The notes under the pieces were generated by a model, which saw only the letters and a list, made by a program, of their open reading frames with translations, did no database searches and was not told the DNA's origin. From Siphonodentalium dalli (lineage: Eukaryota > Mollusca > Scaphopoda > Gadilida > Siphonodentaliidae), in the NCBI GenBank assembly GCA_032622095.1, contig CP136068.1, positions 3,203,314 to 3,267,313 on the forward strand: a stretch of 64,000 bases of DNA. The letters are read 5' to 3'. The position numbers were made by a program, and so were the translations under genes. This document shows positions 32,061-43,537 of this stretch, piece after piece; position 1 is the stretch's first letter; every line of letters starts with the position of its first letter.

Positions 32061-33964
32061 ATATGCAGGTTATATCACAGTCCCTAGGAATCACTGTTAG
32101 TTGAATAAAATATTATTTAATAATATTAAATCAATATATTATAGTTAGTTATTATATTAATATATATACCAGTTTGGCAAGTAAAAATTTTGTGTTCTGC
32201 ATTTTCATTGGTAGATGATTTGAACGAAATTACAAGAGTACAAATTTTTATGCCACACAAACATTCTCGCTTTCTGAGTTTATATCATCATATTCCGTAT
32301 TTTTTTCTTGAAACGCTGGTGTATTCAGATTGTTTCTATCTTTACCCACTTACCAGAAAAATGTCTGTTAGTTCCTCGAATATTCATTCAAGTCCAACTC
32401 TCGGGGATTCCTAATCATTTCTGAGAAAACCACCCAATCTGTAAATAGTTCGTTCGCGTAAAGCCAACCGGTGATAATCCGAATAAAAGGGATTACGGAT
32501 GTGAGTAAACAGACGTCGGGTGTGTTAAAACTGGCTCTGTTGTACACTACTAAGTACACATTTTAACTCATTCTCATTACTAGAGAAATGTAGAAATGAC
32601 CATCTCAAACTAATATATCTATATATTTTCAAGTAGGGCCCTGGGGGTGGTTGATATCTTGAGATGTGAAAGCAAATTTTATATTCCAAGCTCCCAGTTA
32701 ACTCCGCATCTCAAGAATGGCAATGGGAGATAACTCGTGCTGGGTTTGGCTGCAAAAGTAATGTGTAATAGGGAACTGGATTGATAACTTCCCGTTTTAA
32801 ACAATTTTGCAGAATTACGTCACTTGATAATTTAGCCGACAGTTATTCAATGTGAATATTGGATGGAAAATTACGATTTATGTACAACTCAGACAAGGTA
32901 CAGTTGATATGACCCGACGAGCACATTAAGAACAATTAACTTAATTGTCACATGTCAAATGTGGGGAGATAAATGCATTTTTTTCGAACGAAAAATCGAA
33001 TTGTTCGTTTTAGTGATAGAGCACAGGGGGTGGTCTGCAGCCAATGAGGTGATGATTTACATAATAACAAAATCTGAAGTTGCCTAACTGTAGCTTATAT
33101 CTATATAGTAGAGGTAATATATCTAGATCTATTTGTTATATTTTAATCAAATTTAATATTACATGGACAGTGATTCCTAGGACTGTGGTTATATACATGT
33201 GCAGACATTAGAATATTTACTATCAATGGATACGGAGAATGATGCAATGTTGCTATCTATATACAGGGTATACAGCTAGTTGTGTGCGGGTAAATATTGA
33301 ACAGGTTCGTCTTAAAGGAATACGGTGCTGAAAAAACAATAATATTTTCTTTCAATATACCGATAAAATATATGTATAATGTCCATTGGGCGCATATAAT
33401 CTAATATTCGGCCGCCATTCGTTATTTTTATAACGATTATAAAAAATTCCGAAGTTAGCCGAAGATTTTGTTGTAGACGAAGTCACGTGATCATCGGCCA
33501 GATCACGTGATTGTCACATGTAAACAGAAGCATAGCACGTGATCGATCACGTGGTAACACATCGACAACGCATAGATACACTACGGCAGTATTTTAAGTT
33601 TGCGTGTAGTTGATCGCGGCCTTTGAAGATTGACGCGTTATCAGAATATACGAAGGCGAATGCAAAACTTTGCCGAAAACATCGCCGTTCTCGTAATTAA
33701 ATGTCTTTATCGTGTTATCATTATGATATGTATCGCGATGTGTTGTTACTATAAAGCCATGCCCGTATATTATTCAGTTTTGCTCGCATTAATCTATATA
33801 AACACGTGCTCGTGTTTATATATATTTTTTGTTACCGGAATAGTCCAAGTTATATTATATATTATATATTCATATAAAGATTGCATATATATGCGAAGAC
33901 TTGCACGGTTATTAGGCAATTATCATCTCGTAAACATTCCAATTTCCAGATGACCTTTGTCTTG

Positions 33965-34440
33965 TGTCAATAAAGAGCGTTTCGTTTTAATTTATCGTAA
34001 CAAGGTAAAAACAAAAAATATCGGTTTATTGCTGTCGTGTTTTCATTTACCAACATGATATGATAAGTTCATTTTTGTTGGTTCGTAATAGTGAACGCTC
34101 TTTATTGCACCAAGGTAAAGGGACTGGACTTAGAACAGTTGTCATCGTGATTTTATTTACTGATAACACCAATACAGGTCAATACATGTACACGAACTTC
34201 CGATATGCATGCTGTATATATCCTTCCAAGTCATAACAATGTCCGCTCTATTAAACTCTTTTTATTCGTACCATATTAGGAAAACTCTTAACATGGAATG
34301 CTCTTTATTGAGCCATGGTGAAGGAAATGGGGAATCGACTTAGAATAGTTGTTATCGTGAATTATTCAACATACTTTCAACTTTAACTGCAATTGTATGT
34401 ATTCGTAACATGACTGATTTGTCAAATTAAACGCTCTTTA
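33965..34440. repeat. Irregular repeat with GCTCTTTATTG
   Basis: AATAAAGAGCG (about 33970) is inverted to CGCTCTTTATTGCACCAAGG (about 34095). A related block ATGCTCTTTATTGAGCCATG (about 34299) is followed in both cases by GACTTAGAA(C/T)AGTTGT(C/T)ATCGTGA, so about 34095-34180 and 34299-34375 are diverged direct copies. A last ACGCTCTTTAT lies at 34431. Confidence 0.6.
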
Positions 34441-34602
34441 TGTGGTATATGTAATCGGTTTCTGATTTTGCGCAACGGGTTTAGCACAGAAATCCCGCCA
34501 AATGGCACGTAAACGAACATCGTTTGGAAATGAATACAGCATTATACCTAATTGAGAGTCACTAGACCGGCCACAGCCGAAAATACTGCATTTATATGGC
34601 AT
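34438..34602 (-). pseudogene. THAP-type zinc-finger fragment
   Basis: Minus-strand frame from a Met at 34602: MPYKCSIFGCGRSSDSQLGI followed by MLYSFPNDVRLRAIWRDFCAKP. This has the THAP signature order C-x4-C, then FP.D..LR..W...C. The family (P-element transposase-like and cellular DNA-binding proteins) needs a further C-x2-H with an HF motif, which is absent: the frame ends at 34438 without it. No good splice donor follows FCAKP, so a degenerate copy is more likely than a first exon, but an unrecognised downstream exon at lower coordinates cannot be excluded. It lies antisense inside HACL1 intron 1. An upstream extension of 25 residues (to 34677) is hydrophobic and not THAP-like. Confidence 0.6.
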
Positions 34603-35152
34603 TGTTACGGATGAATGATTGTAAATACGGGACACTCGGGGCATAAATACCGAAAATAAAAACAACATCGTGAACACGCGCCGGAATAGAGTTCACATGC
34701 CTGCTCGTGTTTTTATAAGCTTTATTTTTGACACGAAAGTGTTACCTACCCCGCTCAATCGGCCTGCTATAGTTTTTTTTGTAAAAAAAATAACTTTCCA
34801 AACAGCGCTTAAGACAAATCACAAGTGAATATAACTCACCGCGCGATGACAATTAACCATGCGTACACAATGCTATTGATATGCCCTGCAGTAATTCCAT
34901 CACGGTCACGCGTTGATATATATTCCGGATTTTCCCTCGTCATATAGGTAGACACAATTAACTCCGACTCCGATTCCGTGTTTTTAATTAGTTTACCTCG
35001 CTTGACGTCATGCGAGGTTTTGCGACGGAGATAGCCGACAACCGGTGGCGGTATTATTTATTTATTTCTCGGCTTATTTATTACGCGATTTTTATGGGAC
35101 TTGGATTATTGTGATCACAATAGGGGTGGCTTTCCGATAGAGTTTTGTTGTT

Positions 35153-35457
35153 TCATGAGGATTGTAATCCTTTAAGTCGTTGCTTGAAGATGTCGATAGA
35201 GTGCGAACGACGAATGTCAAGAGGGATGGAGTTCCAGACACTAGGTGCGGCTTGTGTAAACAGACGACGTTCAATTTTCTTATATTTACCCATGTGAACA
35301 GCCAGAAGCTGTTTTTCCTTTGAACGGAGGTTATCACGGCCTGGTACATACAACGTAAGAATGTCCGAGATATATGCTGGTGCAGATGAATTAAAGTAAC
35401 GATAACAGAACGTTGCTAACTTGAAATCAATTCGTGCGTGTACTGGGAGCCAATGTA
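35153..35457 (-). pseudogene. LINE reverse-transcriptase C-terminal part (minus), 3' piece
   Basis: Minus-strand frame begins LHWLPVHARIDFKLATFCYR, continues YFNSSAPAYISDILTLY, P.R.NLRS, and RRLFTQAAPSVWNSIPLDIR, and ends FKQRLKGLQSS-stop at 35153. This is the characteristic C-terminal region of Jockey/CR1-type non-LTR retrotransposons. It directly continues the piece at 37466-37887 after removal of 35458-37465. The frame is open, so the element was fairly young when split. Confidence 0.82.
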
Positions 35458-37465
35458 GGTTTTTATGTGTACCCATACCATGTATGGTACACATAATGCT
35501 GACGTCCGGATCAACCATCCGTCGTTCGTCCGTCCGTCTGTCCGTCTGGCCGTCTGTCCGTCTGTCCGTCCGTCCGTCTGTCCGTAGACACTTGCTATCC
35601 GATTCAATTACTTGAATATTTTTTATCGGATCGTGTCAAAATTTTATGTGCATGTTTATGATAACACACTCCTCACCTGTATAGTTTTTGGTATCGATCG
35701 GTTGATCGGTTTAGAAATTATTAACACTTTGCATCCGCACATAGTCATGTTCTATCCGATGCCATAACTTAAGTATTTTTTGACCGATTGTGTTCATATT
35801 TGATATGTAGGTTTATGATGACACACCCCTCACCTGTATAGTTTTTGGTATCGATTGGTTGATCGGTTTAGAAAATAATTAACCCTGCACACAAATGCTA
35901 TCTGATGCATCTAAGTCAAACAATTTTCTTCTGATATGCCTCATATTTCTTACCTAGGTTTTTCTTAGCACGTTCTTTATCTGTATGGATTTTGGTATCG
36001 TTTAGTTAACCCTTTCTGCTCTTGTTTTTAAATAGAATTCATCCAAGCTGTGTTTACTTAAATATTTTTCATCTGATCAGCACCAAATTTGGTACATCTG
36101 GTCCTCACCCCGAAATACAGATCAGGTTCGAATTTGAGTTTGATCCCGTATATTTTAACAGAGTTATGGCCATTTAAAATTAAAGTGACTGATAAGTAAG
36201 CCTGCATTGTGAGAAGAGAAGATCTCACATAACACAGAGTGTATTATTGGCAATGTTTAACTGGACACTAGATACCATAGAGATAATAAATAACATTAAG
36301 ACAAAGTCATTCCCACAGAGCAGTCAGTTATTAGCTATGGATCAGTACAGTGTATTGACATTGTCAGATAGCAGCTGGTGTTTACAGACTCTGTGTCTTA
36401 TCTTAGAATAAAATTAAATCACCCATTGGGTAGTTTCACCATATGGTATCATTGAAAATGATTAACCCTCTCCACACATCATATGGTTTTGATGCTTTCA
36501 TTTGATTCTTCTCTGATTGTATGTACAGGTTGATGGTGATCCACTTTTATCTTGCATGGATTTTGGGATTAAAATTAACCCATTCCATAGACACATGATA
36601 CCCGATTGGCAGATATTAAATTATACCTTTCACTTTGAGCCAGGTTCATTAAGGATTTCTAAAAACAGAGGAAATGTTTTATTTTGAAATTCCCTCTATT
36701 GCATTTGGGGTGCAGGATAATAATAATGTTGCTTGTATACTTGAGACTGACTTATTGTATGGGCTTCTAAATCCAATTACATTCATTTATAGACTATTTT
36801 GATCAGTTTGCTATCTCATTTGATATCTCAAATATTTGTTATTGATAATATTTATATATCATGTCATTAACAAAATTAACCCACCCATTCCATAGACATA
36901 CAGTGTGCTATCCAATGTAATGACACTAATATTTTCAATCTGACCATTCTCAAATCCCACCTCTAGTTTTGAAATGCCGCTTCAGTTATCAGAATCGATT
37001 AATTGCCCAAAAATAATGCTAACCACAGTCCACTAAAGTATAAAATTGCCCTAAACCTGTTATTTATCAACATTTTGCACAATGAATTTTTGCCGGTTTG
37101 TCATATATCTGACACAAAAAACACAAAAAAGCCACTTGATTTTAGAGTTATCCATCTTGATCTGCTATTTGGTCTTCTCATTGACTTTTACTGGGCCACT
37201 AAATATTCCAGGTGGTTAAAAATAATAGATTTAAAAAATCAATATCTGCTCACTGAGCTTTGATGAATGGGTTCCTCGATTTGAATAAAATATTTTTTAC
37301 CCCTGAAGCCATATAAATAGTAACTGAAGGATGCTTAATCGGATTGAGTACCTTTAATAGTAAGGTGTGAATTGTTGAAAAGGTTGGTGTCAGGATTTAT
37401 GAAAATAGCTAATCGCTATCGCCAAGGTATGGGTTAAACATCTGCCGATCGTGATCGGCCTCTCG
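35458..37465 (-). mobile_element. Core-repeat element inserted in a LINE (ends defined)
   Basis: Oriented minus: head AACGAGAGGCCGATCACGAT and CGGCAGATG at about 37465, tail ACCATACATGGTATGGGTAC ACATAAAAA at about 35458. Before the tail (plus strand about 35517-35590) is a long CCGT/CTGT microsatellite; core repeats with TATAGTTTTTGGTATCGAT and GATCAGGTTCGAATTTGAGT lie between 35640 and 36170. The remaining 36190-37360 includes the dispersed block shared with 8320-8740. Because it interrupts a readable LINE frame, its borders are known to within a few bases. Confidence 0.75.
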
Positions 37466-37887
37466 TTCAATATTGGAGTGACATGGGTTGATTTCGGAAC
37501 ACGCACTGCAATCCTCGCGGCTGAGTTCTGTAGACGTTGCAGACGACTTAATTGTTCTTGTGAACTTACCACGAAAAGCGCATTGCAATAGTCCAATCTT
37601 GACATAATATTACAAGAAGCAACCTTTTTCGCCGCAGGCATTGTTAAGTATGGACGAAGACGACTAAGGCGCATAAGTTCAATTAGTATGGTACGGGAAA
37701 TGTGTTGTATTTGAGCGTCCATGGATAACGAATTAGAAATGTTGACACCGAGATTTTTCGCACACGTTGTAGGCTCAATTTCACATCCACCGATGTTCAA
37801 ACTTCTGATTGTGAATGGTTCGTGCTTACCGGCTGGGGGACACACAATTACTTCAGTTTTGTCATCATTTAATTTAAGCTTATTAGT
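37466..37887 (-). pseudogene. LINE reverse-transcriptase fragment (minus), 5' piece
   Basis: Minus-strand frame: NKLKLNDDKTEVIV near 37887, then FTIRSLNIGGCEIEP, AKNLGVNISNSLSMDAQIQH, RPYLTMPAAKKVASC, SRLDYCNALFVV, and LQRLQNSAARIAVR ... HVTPIL at 37466. These are the thumb-region motifs of Jockey/CR1-type elements (LGV..D..L, SRLDYCN, LQ..QN.AAR). The 5' side is lost at about 37888, where core repeats start. Joined on paper to 35457 it keeps its order of motifs. Confidence 0.82.
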
Positions 37888-38090
37888 TATGGCCCTTTTT
37901 CGAATTATAATTCATGCATGCTGCCCTAACTCCAAATTTTTTTAATCTGATTGGAACCAAATTTGGTATGTGAGTTTATCAGCCCAAATACAGATCGAGT
38001 TTGAAAATGGGTTTGATCTGAAATTTTTGTTATAAAATAATAAATGGAGTTATTTGTAGTTAAACATGAACCCTTCTCAACATTCCTGAT
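37888..38090 (-). mobile_element. Single core repeat (minus)
   Basis: ATGGCCCTTTTTCGAATTAT, AATTCATGCATGCTGCC, CCAAATTTGGTATGTGAGTT and ACAGATCGAGTTTGAAAATG are the inverse of the 20080-type core unit. It abuts the LINE fragment. Confidence 0.6.
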
Positions 38091-38184
38091 ACCGGTAATT
38101 TAACAGAAATGCCGTTCATCTGATATATCTAATATTATACTAGATTATTTTGACACACTCTTTGCCCGGGTATTGAATGATTAA

Positions 38185-40290
38185 TTTATTAGCTCAACTT
38201 TGTAAAGTTTGAGCTATTGCCATGACTTTGTCGTCCGTGTGTGCGTGTGTGTGTGCGTCAACAATTTCCTTTAGCACGGGCTACAGGTCGTACCTTTAGT
38301 CGGATCATTATGAAATTTGTCATAGCTGTTGACATTGACATGTAGATGGGAACGAGTCATTTTGGGTTCATTCGGGAAAAAAACATGGCCGCCAGTGGCC
38401 ATCTTGGATTTCAATATTCAATCCATTAGCACGGGCTACAGGTCGTACTGTTCATCTGATCATCATGAAATTTGTCATGGATGTTAATATTGACATGTAG
38501 ATGGGAACGACTAATTTTGGGGTTGTTCGGCCAAAAAAACATGACCACCGGCAGCCATCTTAGATTTTACTCTTTGCATGACTAAATTCTTTGGCATGGC
38601 CTACAGGTCGTACCTTTGGTCGGATCATCATAAATTTTTTCATGGATGTTAACAATGACATGTAGATGGGAACGAGTCATTTTGGGGTCATTCGGCAAAA
38701 AAACATGGCCACCGGCACTCCGGCAGCCATCTTAGATTTTACTCTTTGCATGACTAAATTATTTGGCACGGCCTACAGGTCGTACCTTTGGTCGGATCAT
38801 CATAAAATGTGTCATGGATCTTAACAATGACATGTAGATGGGAACGAGTCATTTTGGGGTCATTCGGCAAAAAAACATGGCCGCCAGCAGCCATTTTGGA
38901 TTTTACTCTTTGTATGCTTAAATCCTTTAGCACGGGCTACAGGTCGTACCTTTAGTCTGATCATGAAATTTGTCATGGCTGTTGAAATTGGGATGTAGAT
39001 GGGAACGAGTCATTTTGGGGTCATTCGGACAAACAACATGGCCGCTTGGATTTCAAAATTCAATCCATTGGCACGGGCTACAGGTCGTACCTTTGGTCTG
39101 ATCATCATGAAATTTGTCATGGATGTTAACATTGACATGTACATGTAGATGGGAACGAGTCATTTTGGGTTCATTCGGGAAAAAAATAAGGCTGCCAGTG
39201 GCCATCTTGGATTTCAATATTCAACCCATTAGCACGGGCTACAGGTCATACTGTTCGTCTGATCATCATGAAATTTGTCATGGATATTAATATTGACATG
39301 TAGATGGGAACGAGTAATTTTGGGGTTGTTCGGCCAAAAACATGGCCACCGGCATTCATCTTAGAATTTACTCTTTGCATGACTAAATTCTTTGGCACTG
39401 CCTACAGGTCGTACCCTTGGTCGGATCATCATAAAATGTGTCATAGCTGTTGACAGTGACATGTAGATGTGAACGAGTCATTTTGGGTTCATTCGGGAAA
39501 AAAATAAGCCCGCCAGTGACCATCTTGGATTTCAATATTCAATCCATTAGCACGGGCTACAGGTCGTACTGTTCGTCTGATCATCATGAAATTTGTCATG
39601 GATATTAATATTGACATGTAGATGGGAACGAGTAATTTTGGGGTTGTTCGGCCAAAAAACATGGCCACCGGCAGCCATCATAGATTTTACTCTTTGCATG
39701 AATGAGATGTAGATGGGAACGAGTCATTTTGGGGTCATTCGGCAAAGAAAAATGGCCGCCAGCAGCCATTTTGGATTTTACTCTTTGTATGACTAAATCC
39801 TTTAGCACGGGCTACAGGTCGTACCTTTAGTCTGATCATCATGAAATTTGTCATGGCTGTTGAAATTGAAATGTAGATGGGAACGAGTCATTTTGGGGTC
39901 ATTCGGACAAACAACATGGCCGCCAGCGGCCATCTTGGATTTCAAAATTCAATCCATTAGAACGGGCTACAGGTCGTACTGTTCGTCTGATCATCATGAA
40001 ATTTGTTATGAATGTTAACATTGACATGTAGATGGGACGAGCAAAAAAACATGGCCGCCAGCAGCCATTTTGGATTTTACTCTTTGTATGACTAAATCCT
40101 TTAGCACTGGCTACAGGTCGTACCTTTAGTCTGATCAACATGAAATTTGTCATGGCTATTGAAATTAGAATGTAGATGGCATTTTGGGGTCATTCGGACA
40201 AACAACATGGCCACCAGTGGCCATCTTGGATTTCAAAATTCAATCCATTAGCACGGTCTTATCATCATGAAATTGGTAGTAATTTATCGC
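38185..40290 (+). mobile_element. Core-repeat block with about 11 units of about 175 bp
   Basis: The head TTAGCTCAACTTTGTAAAGT TTGAGCTATTGCCATGAC (itself an inverted repeat) and a GTGTGTGCG microsatellite lead into units with GCACGGGCTACAGGTCGTAC, TCATCATGAAATTTGTCATG, GACATGTAGATGGGAACGAG, TCATTTTGGGGTCATTCGG and CATGGCCGCCAGCAGCCATT. Two unit types alternate in places, indicating expansion of pairs. It ends in a truncated unit at about 40275. Core family distinct from GGGCCATAACTC. Confidence 0.75.
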
Positions 40291-41082
40291 TCCGCTTACC
40301 TACATGTACATGTATTTTTCCGTGTTTCTAATGACTAAGTCAAGCCCTGTTCCATGTGTGAGGCAGATATTACATTGGGTCATAGTATATTCCAAGTATA
40401 GGACATGAGAACGCTCAATAGAACATTTGTATATAGGGGTTAAATGTAGCACGCCATAAACTTTACGCAACTTTGAAGTTGCCGACATTGTTTCAGCTGT
40501 CAATTTATAAACTCGCTTGGTGTCGGGCCGCATTGATTCAATGGCATTACACAAGCAGGTATGAAAATAATATTAGTCATTCATCTTATGCATCATTCTG
40601 TTGAACTTTTAACGAGGTCCTTGTGGTTGTACCGGTATTATTTTTTTAACTTTTGGTGTGATGACAGGTGCGTCGGAAGCTATAATTATTGGGGGGGGGG
40701 GGGGCTATCAGGGGTGCAGGTAAGAAGTACTAGTATATGAGGAGCCGCAGGCTGGAGATGGGGAGAGCACGAGAGGGGTGTCCCCTCTCATTGGTGTGGG
40801 GTCTGGGGGAATTTAAAACCCTCAGATTGAATTTCGTTGCATCTGTGACAACAATTACGTTAAATAACCCATTGACGGAAAATATGGTATTTTAGTTTTT
40901 TACCTGTTGTACAAAATAGTATGGACATAATTTTTTACTCTCATAAGCGTGTGTGTACAAATGGAGCAGTCTTCCACGAAAACATGATATGTACGGTATG
41001 TTTATACTTACATAATTATATATTCACATTCTCAGCTTTCCCAGCCTAATCCATAGTAGTAGAGCATGTAACTGAAAGATGG

Positions 41083-41277
41083 CCTCGATAAAGCAGGCAG
41101 ATTTGCCATTTAAGCAGTGCCAAAGTACTAGCTGTGATGAAGCGTAACCTCGATAAAGCAGGCAGATTCGCCATTTAAGCAGTGCCAAAGTACTAGCTGT
41201 GATGAAGCGTAACCTCGATAAAGCAGGCAGATTCACCATTTAAGCAGTGCCAAAGTACTAGCTGTGATGAAGCGTAG
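41083..41277. repeat. 65-bp tandem repeat, 3 units
   Basis: Units contain CCTCGATAAAGCAGGCAGAT, TTAAGCAGTGCCAAAGTACT and AGCTGTGATGAAGCGTA, nearly identical. Confidence 0.88.
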
Positions 41278-41559
41278 CTTACCTTCGATGTTCTGGTTTC
41301 CGTATTTACTCTTCAAATAATTTTGTATTGAATTCATCTAGGAAATCTTGGTGTTGATTTATTTTGGAGCTTTGGACAAATTAGATACCGTTTGTGGGCC
41401 GCGTGTGAAACCACATATTTAAAGAATGACCCCCATCCGCGTGATGCCGTATATAAGACACTATTTCCTATAGAGTATACTTTATATTTTATACCAAACT
41501 GTGTGGGCGGAGAATGTGATTGTTTAAGTTGAATAAATAAGAAATACAGTTTAAGTGAT

Positions 41560-41635
41560 GACCATTTTCTGAAAAAAATTGGGGGGGGGGTACCCCCTAA
41601 CCCCCCCGGTTCCTACACCCCTGTGTGATGACCAT
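41560..41635. mobile_element. Small G/C-run element, hAT-like end
   Basis: AAAAATTGGGGGGGGGG, ACCCCCTAACCCCCCCGG and TTCCTACACCCCTG, bracketed by near-identical AGTGATGACCAT and TGTGATGACCAT. The CACCCCTG end and about 8-bp duplication suggest a tiny hAT-like relic. Confidence 0.4.
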
Positions 41636-42020
41636 GGTATCATAAATGTATGGTACCGTAGCTCCACCACAGTGAGATTATTATATAGAATATATGCCAT
41701 ATTATATACCATTTGAAAGAGGAAGCTCCAAAACTTATCCAGTGTAATAAACTGTGAACATGTTTTTGTGAACACTTGTTTTTTGTGCCGAAGTTTCTGC
41801 AAAGTCTATTATTTTCAATGGAAGGGGAATTAGTTTGAATTTTGTTGCATTCTGGGAGCGAGACGGGGGAAATGTTCCAATGATTTCATCTATTTTCAAT
41901 TAATCTATGGATGGGCACCTTCTGAGACAGAGAAATTCCAAATGGTAATGAACTATAGTATTTTAATCATATTGTATATCATACATGTAGATTGTTTTGA
42001 AAGCCGTTAAATAACTTGTA

Positions 42021-42098
42021 CTTTATCTTCAGGGAGTTGAGTATGTCTTTATCTTCAGGGAGTTGACTATCTCTTTATCTTCAGGGAGTTGAGTATGT
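42021..42098 (+). repeat. 26-bp triplication spanning the exon 2 splice acceptor
   Basis: CTTTATCTTCAGGGAGTTGA plus GTATGT occurs at 42021-42046, 42047-42072 (with GACTATCT) and 42073-42098. Each copy contains pyrimidine tract, CAG acceptor and the first 14 exon bases. The third is the acceptor used by the conserved reading frame (exon from 42085). Use of copy 1 or 2 would shift the frame by 52 or 26 bases and reach a stop. Confidence 0.92.
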
Positions 42099-42189
42099 CT
42101 TTGGAATTGTGGGATTCCCAGTACTGGAAGTAGCTGCAGCCATGCAGGAGGCTGGTATTCAGTTTATCGGAACGAGGAATGAACAAGCT
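42085..42189 (+). CDS. HACL1 exon 2 (residues 21-55)
   Basis: After TCTTCAG; ends before GTACGT; 35 codons, phase 0 at both ends. Encodes [20 protein letters not shown], then [20 protein letters not shown] is the first strand-loop of the TPP N domain, and the Glu of RNEQ (Glu53) is the family's cofactor-activating acid. HACL1 usually has Ile-Pro where Phe31-Pro is found here. Confidence 0.96.
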
Positions 42190-42527
42190 GTACGTATATT
42201 TCGGTTCCCGTTAACAGATAGACCAAGTCTTCTCGGTCCAGAACAGCTTGGGATATCGTTTGTGATGATGCTGTAACAGCTTGGGATATCATTGAGATTT
42301 AAAGTAAACAAAGCTTCTTTTTTTTCAGTGAATTTCGATTTGTCACGCTATCAGAAAATGCTTGTGAACAATGCATCAAACGATCGTTTCATCACTTTAT
42401 CTTTTTATATCACGAAAAATAATATACAATTTTGACGACAATTAATCAAATGCAGAGGTTACGTGAAATTCGTGAATGTGCCCTGTTGCTCTTCTATAAT
42501 GGATTGGCATTCAAAATATGTACATTT

Positions 42528-42876
42528 TACCCTGTGCCAATGCACCATAGGTCGCCTCGCATATATAAGAGAATGCTTTCGCCTAACAATTTTGTATCAT
42601 TTTTTTTATAAATTTTTCTTACAATTTTTAGGACATAAAATAAAAAACATCCATTACCCTGCAGGGAGCCCCACACATATATAGAAGCATATAGAAGAGT
42701 GTCGTCTGCTCATGTTTGTCTGGGGCTCTGTATGGGTGAAATTATAAAAAAAACACAAGAAAAAATTATTAAAATTGTAAAAAATTGTTAGTCCAATGCA
42801 TTCTCTTATATATGCGAGGCGACCTATGGTGAGTATGGCCGACTCGCATATATAAGATAATGCATTGGCACAGGGT
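42528..42876. mobile_element. Hairpin MITE, family C, damaged
   Basis: TTTTACCCTGTGCCAATGCA ... GCATTGGCACAGGGTAAAA with the same AGCCCC...GGGGCT spacer as at 28354. The left hairpin has lost one arm (GCCAATGCACCATAGGTCGC), and the right hairpin core has an insertion (GGTGAGTATGGCCGAC). Confidence 0.7.
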
Positions 42877-42980
42877 AAAAAATCGGTTGGGATGATGCTG
42901 TTTTGGACTGAGTCCCGCCCTGTTGCTCTTCTATGCGAGACTCGGTCCAAAAACAGCATCAACCCAAATGATATCCCAAG

Positions 42981-43455
42981 TCGAAACGTAATGTGACATG
43001 CACTTATTATGTATGAGTCGAAACGTAATGTGACATGCTCTTATTATGTATGAGTCGAAACGTAATGTGACATGCACTTATTATGTATGAGTCGAAACGT
43101 AATGTGACCTGCTCTTATTATGTATGAGTCGAAACGTAATGTGACATGCTCTTATTATGTATGAGTCGAAACGTAATGTGACATGCTCTTATTATGTATG
43201 AGTCGAAACGTAATGTGACATGCTCTTATTATGTATGAGTCGAAACGTAATGTGACATGCTCTTATTATGTATGAGTCGAAACGTAATGTGACATGCACT
43301 TATTATGTATAAGTCGAAACGTAATGTGACATGCTCTTATTATGTATGAGTCGAAACATAATGTGACATGCTCTTATTATGTATGAGTCGAAACGTAATG
43401 TGACATGCACTTATTATGTATGAGTCGAAACGTAATGTGACATGCACTTATTATG
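42981..43455. repeat. 37-bp minisatellite in HACL1 intron 2, about 12.5 units
   Basis: The unit TGAGTCGAAACGTAATGTGA plus CATG(C)(T/A)CTTATTATGTA; the only frequent variant is CTCTT versus CACTT. Confidence 0.92.
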
Positions 43456-43537
43456 GCTCATAGTCAGCAATGTTTAATGTTTTGTCCCATTTGACAACCA
43501 ACATAGACAATTAATAATGGGCCATGTGAATAGATAG

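Larger units (their letters stand above)
31539..42084 (+). other. HACL1 intron 1 contents
   Basis: 10.5 kb. From left to right: unique DNA; a minus-oriented core-repeat tail (31780-31975); an ATA microsatellite with a GCGCTT motif (31976-32060); unrecognised DNA to about 33960; an irregular GCTCTTTATTG repeat (33965-34440); a THAP fragment (minus); LINE and core-repeat elements (35153-38090); a core-repeat block (38185-40290). Then come unrecognised DNA with a 14-G run near 40690, a 65-bp tandem triplicate (41083-41277), a small G-rich element (41560-41635), and the triplicated acceptor. Confidence 0.7.

Noticed and set aside
33630-33953. 107-codon hydrophobic ORF as a membrane protein
   Set aside because: The hydrophobic look follows from T-rich codons in AT-rich DNA; no motif and no exon structure.
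40500-40556. Alternative HACL1 first exon ending CAAGCAG before GTATGA
   Set aside because: The frame gives ...MALHKQ, which would join in phase, but it has an in-frame stop shortly upstream and lacks the conserved Gly-Ala-x-x-(Ile/Leu)-Ala pattern with correct spacing. The exon at 31479 fits fully.
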